From positions 1-40,802 of the IMG/VR virus record IMGVR_UViG_3300029319_000131: a DNA stretch of 40,802 bases. The stretch is one strand, 5' to 3'. Shown here piece by piece: positions 39,604-40,802 of this stretch. The DNA is from a virus. Each line of letters opens with the position of its first letter. The stretch's first letter is position 1. Both the position numbers and the translations under genes were made by a program. The notes below the pieces were generated by a model, which made no database searches, was not told the DNA's origin, and was given only the letters and a program-made list of their open reading frames with translations.

Positions 39604-39846
39604 CTAAACTCCCTCAAACTCTAACTCAAAGTCCTCTGCAACTGAAAGAAATACATCCTCACTCCATGCCATCATTTCCTCAAATGCACCTTCCTGACCA
39701 TAGGTATTCTCTCCTTCCTGTATCTCTTCGTGGATACGTTGACTTACAATACCTCTGAGTTCTTCAATGTCCATTGTTTCAACTGTCTCTTTGACGAACC
39801 TTCTTGCAAAGGTTACCATTTCTTTGCTATTAAGTGTGCTTTTCAT
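39604..39846 (-). CDS. Acidic helical hypothetical protein, 80 aa
   Basis: 80 residues starting MKSTLNSKEMVTFARRFVKE, then ETMDIEELRGIVSQRIHEEI and an acidic end (EDFELEFEGV). GGAGG lies 9 nt before the ATG. Similar proteins occur in cyanophage early operons. Function unknown. Confidence 0.75.
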   Translation of the reverse strand: MKSTLNSKEMVTFARRFVKETVETMDIEELRGIVSQRIHEEIQEGENTYGQEGAFEEMMAWSEDVFLSVAEDFELEFEGV

Positions 39847-39850
39847 TCAT

Positions 39851-40030
39851 CTAATCCTCCATTTCTGAAATTGAATCGAACTGATAGTTGTAAAACATAT
39901 CATCCATAAAGTACTGACTATCTTTGTAATGTCCACGATTGTAGAGTGAAAGTGCTTCCTCTTCGGTATCTGCTTCAATATGAATGTCAGCATAACCAGT
40001 AAATCTCTCTTGAATAATAAATGTTTTCAT
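39851..40030 (-). CDS. Hypothetical protein, 59 aa
   Basis: A 59-codon frame starting MKTFIIQERFTGYADIHIEA, followed by DTEEEALSLYNRGHYKDSQY. The strand-strand-helix pattern 'I.AdteEeAl.l...G' matches small phage modules like the 72-residue gene upstream. The ATG overlaps the stop of that gene (ATGA). Function unknown. Confidence 0.7.
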   Translation of the reverse strand: MKTFIIQERFTGYADIHIEADTEEEALSLYNRGHYKDSQYFMDDMFYNYQFDSISEMED

Positions 40031-40245
40031 ATTAATACTCCTGATAATGTGAGTTGTTGTTCGGGTATCTCTTGTTCTTCTATGTTTACAGTTTCATAGT
40101 CAAACTCTTCCCAATCAAAGTCATAATAGTCATAACCTTCTTCTGCTTCATACTTCGCTTGCTCCATACTCTCTGCCTTGACAGTAAAGTATTCATACTT
40201 TGTGCATTTGCGGGTTACATAGAACTCATGTATTTGTGGTTTCAT
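40027..40245 (-). CDS. Hypothetical protein, 72 aa
   Basis: The start is the ATG at 40243-40245 (MKPQIHEFYVTRKCTKYEYF), chosen for the GGAGGT upstream and the base shared with the preceding stop. The middle, FTVKAESMEQAKYEAEEGYD, is the 'v.A.s.eeA...a' module found in many small phage proteins, followed by an acidic stretch. Function unknown. Confidence 0.75.
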   Translation of the reverse strand: MKPQIHEFYVTRKCTKYEYFTVKAESMEQAKYEAEEGYDYYDFDWEEFDYETVNIEEQEIPEQQLTLSGVLI

Positions 40246-40547
40246 TACTCTGTACCTCCGAATACTTTTGAGTAGTAACCAATTCTTACATAGTCTCTCT
40301 TGAGAATACACATCTTGAATACAAATCCAAATAGATGTGATAGATCATCAGGTGTTAACTCTGAAAACGATTCCCAATCTTCAACTGCGATAGCGTTGTC
40401 CATGTCACAACCACCGCCAGTAGCGTATGATGGTGCTGACATGAATACTGCATCTTCATCAATCCAAAAGTGCATACCTAATGTTTCTGAAACTGTGAAC
40501 AAGGTTGCTGTTCCGTCATCAGGTTTGATTTCCATTTTCTGAGTCAT
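40245..40547 (-). CDS. Hypothetical protein, first gene of the hydroxylase operon, 100 aa
   Basis: 100 residues starting MTQKMEIKPDDGTATLFTVS, with GMHFWIDEDAVFMSAPSYAT and a helical LTPDDLSHLFGFVFKMCILK. No known motif. It is the first gene after the promoter at 40574 and leads a ten-gene operon ending in the GT/hydroxylase gene. The leader has both GAGGA and CACCCCC. Function unknown. Confidence 0.72.
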   Translation of the reverse strand: MTQKMEIKPDDGTATLFTVSETLGMHFWIDEDAVFMSAPSYATGGGCDMDNAIAVEDWESFSELTPDDLSHLFGFVFKMCILKRDYVRIGYYSKVFGGTE

Positions 40548-40573
40548 AGGGGGTGTTTCCTCTGTATGTTCTT

Positions 40574-40579
40574 ATTATA
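40574..40579 (-). promoter_or_regulatory. -10 element for the ten-gene operon
   Basis: TATAAT on the minus strand, 26 nt before the ATG. The -35 is weak. An AATGCAA / TTGCATT stem spans the region just upstream. Repeat copy i lies 29 nt above. Confidence 0.6.
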
Positions 40580-40608
40580 ATGCAAATAGGTTGAATTACT
40601 ACTTGCAT

Positions 40609-40632
40609 TGTGACAGTAATTTAACTGTCTAT
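40609..40632. repeat. 24-bp inverted repeat, copy i
   Basis: TGTGACAGT-N6-ACTGTCTAT. 29 nt from the -10 at 40574. Its right edge overlaps the stop of the partial gene. Confidence 0.65.
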
Positions 40633-40802
40633 TCGGGATAGACTTCCACACCAAAATGATTTACAATGACATCTTCAAGGTGGTCAATCTGTTCATCAAA
40701 CATTATCTCTACCAGTTCCTCTATGAGTACTGGTGCTGTGTCTGGGTCATCTTTAATAAGTGATGCGATTTCATATATCATAATTGCCTTGCGTTTATCA
40801 AG
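40629..40802 (-). CDS. Hypothetical protein, 5' end beyond window
   Basis: An open frame from the window edge to the stop at 40629-40631, with an internal ATG at 40779-40781 (MIYEIASLIKDDPDTAPVLI...). The frame continues upstream as LDKRKAI, so the true start may lie outside. The visible part is acidic and helical. Function unknown. Confidence 0.6.
   Translation of the reverse strand, partial: LDKRKAIMIYEIASLIKDDPDTAPVLIEELVEIMFDEQIDHLEDVIVNHFGVEVYPE

Noticed and set aside
31037-40632. CRP-type sites (TGTGA-N6-TCACA) for the 24-bp repeats
   Set aside because: The TGTGA and TCACA halves are 14 nt apart, not 6, and extra conserved CAGT/ACTG bases lie inside. A different factor is more likely.
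1-40802. tRNA genes, insertion sequences, integrase or attachment sites
   Set aside because: I saw no cloverleaf with TTCGANTC-type arms, no transposase or integrase motifs and no long terminal repeats.

Overview
The window is a dense, AT-rich virus segment in which essentially every gene lies on the minus strand, with many start/stop overlaps and dozens of very small ORFs. T4-type baseplate genes (gp25, gp6, a giant gp7-position protein, gp8), a DUF4815 virion protein, a phage speD and many small proteins of the kind seen in marine cyanophages point to a T4-like cyanomyovirus (Kyanoviridae-type) infecting Prochlorococcus or Synechococcus. The genus call is inference; the T4-like assignment is well supported by protein motifs.

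Layout in the direction of transcription (high to low coordinates). (1) 40802-36725: an early operon of ten small-to-large genes from one promoter near 40575. It ends in a 622-residue enzyme that joins a GT25 glycosyltransferase, a PLOD-type glycosyltransferase and a 2-oxoglutarate/Fe(II) lysyl-hydroxylase-like domain. (2) 36724-35957: a gene-free stretch with six direct copies of TCTCGACTAGATT. (3) 35956-29369: small early genes, mostly single or in pairs, each with its own sigma70-like promoter and a very short leader. They include an ArdA-like antirestriction protein and a YubB/DUF1281-like protein. (4) 29134-26140: an operon of conserved cyanophage hypotheticals, a GT-A-like protein, tiny membrane peptides and speD. 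(5) 26111-1: late virion genes gp25, gp6, a 4377-residue baseplate protein with a YHYH domain, gp8, a 2503-residue DUF4815 protein, three small proteins and a truncated fibre gene. T4-like late promoters (TATAAATA) lie before gp25, gp8 and the 75-residue gene.

The most unusual signal is in region 3. A 24-bp inverted repeat (half-sites TGTGACAGT or TGTGCCACT) occurs nine times, and in ten promoters it sits 28-31 nt upstream of the -10 hexamer. In three places it lies midway between a minus-strand gene promoter and a plus-strand promoter that drives no protein gene. Those three plus-strand promoters lead into short structured RNAs. Two of these RNAs are about 85 percent identical, about 72 nt long, and end in ten T residues. 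I read this as an early-gene regulon, with a shared operator co-controlling small phage genes and a family of phage sRNAs. Early leaders typically carry CCCC instead of a Shine-Dalgarno, whereas one sRNA carries TCACCTCC, the 16S anti-Shine-Dalgarno sequence.

How the genes may work together (inference): early genes counter host defence and remodel expression, speD feeds polyamine synthesis, glycosyltransferase/hydroxylase enzymes may decorate virion or host proteins, and the late block builds the baseplate and fibres.
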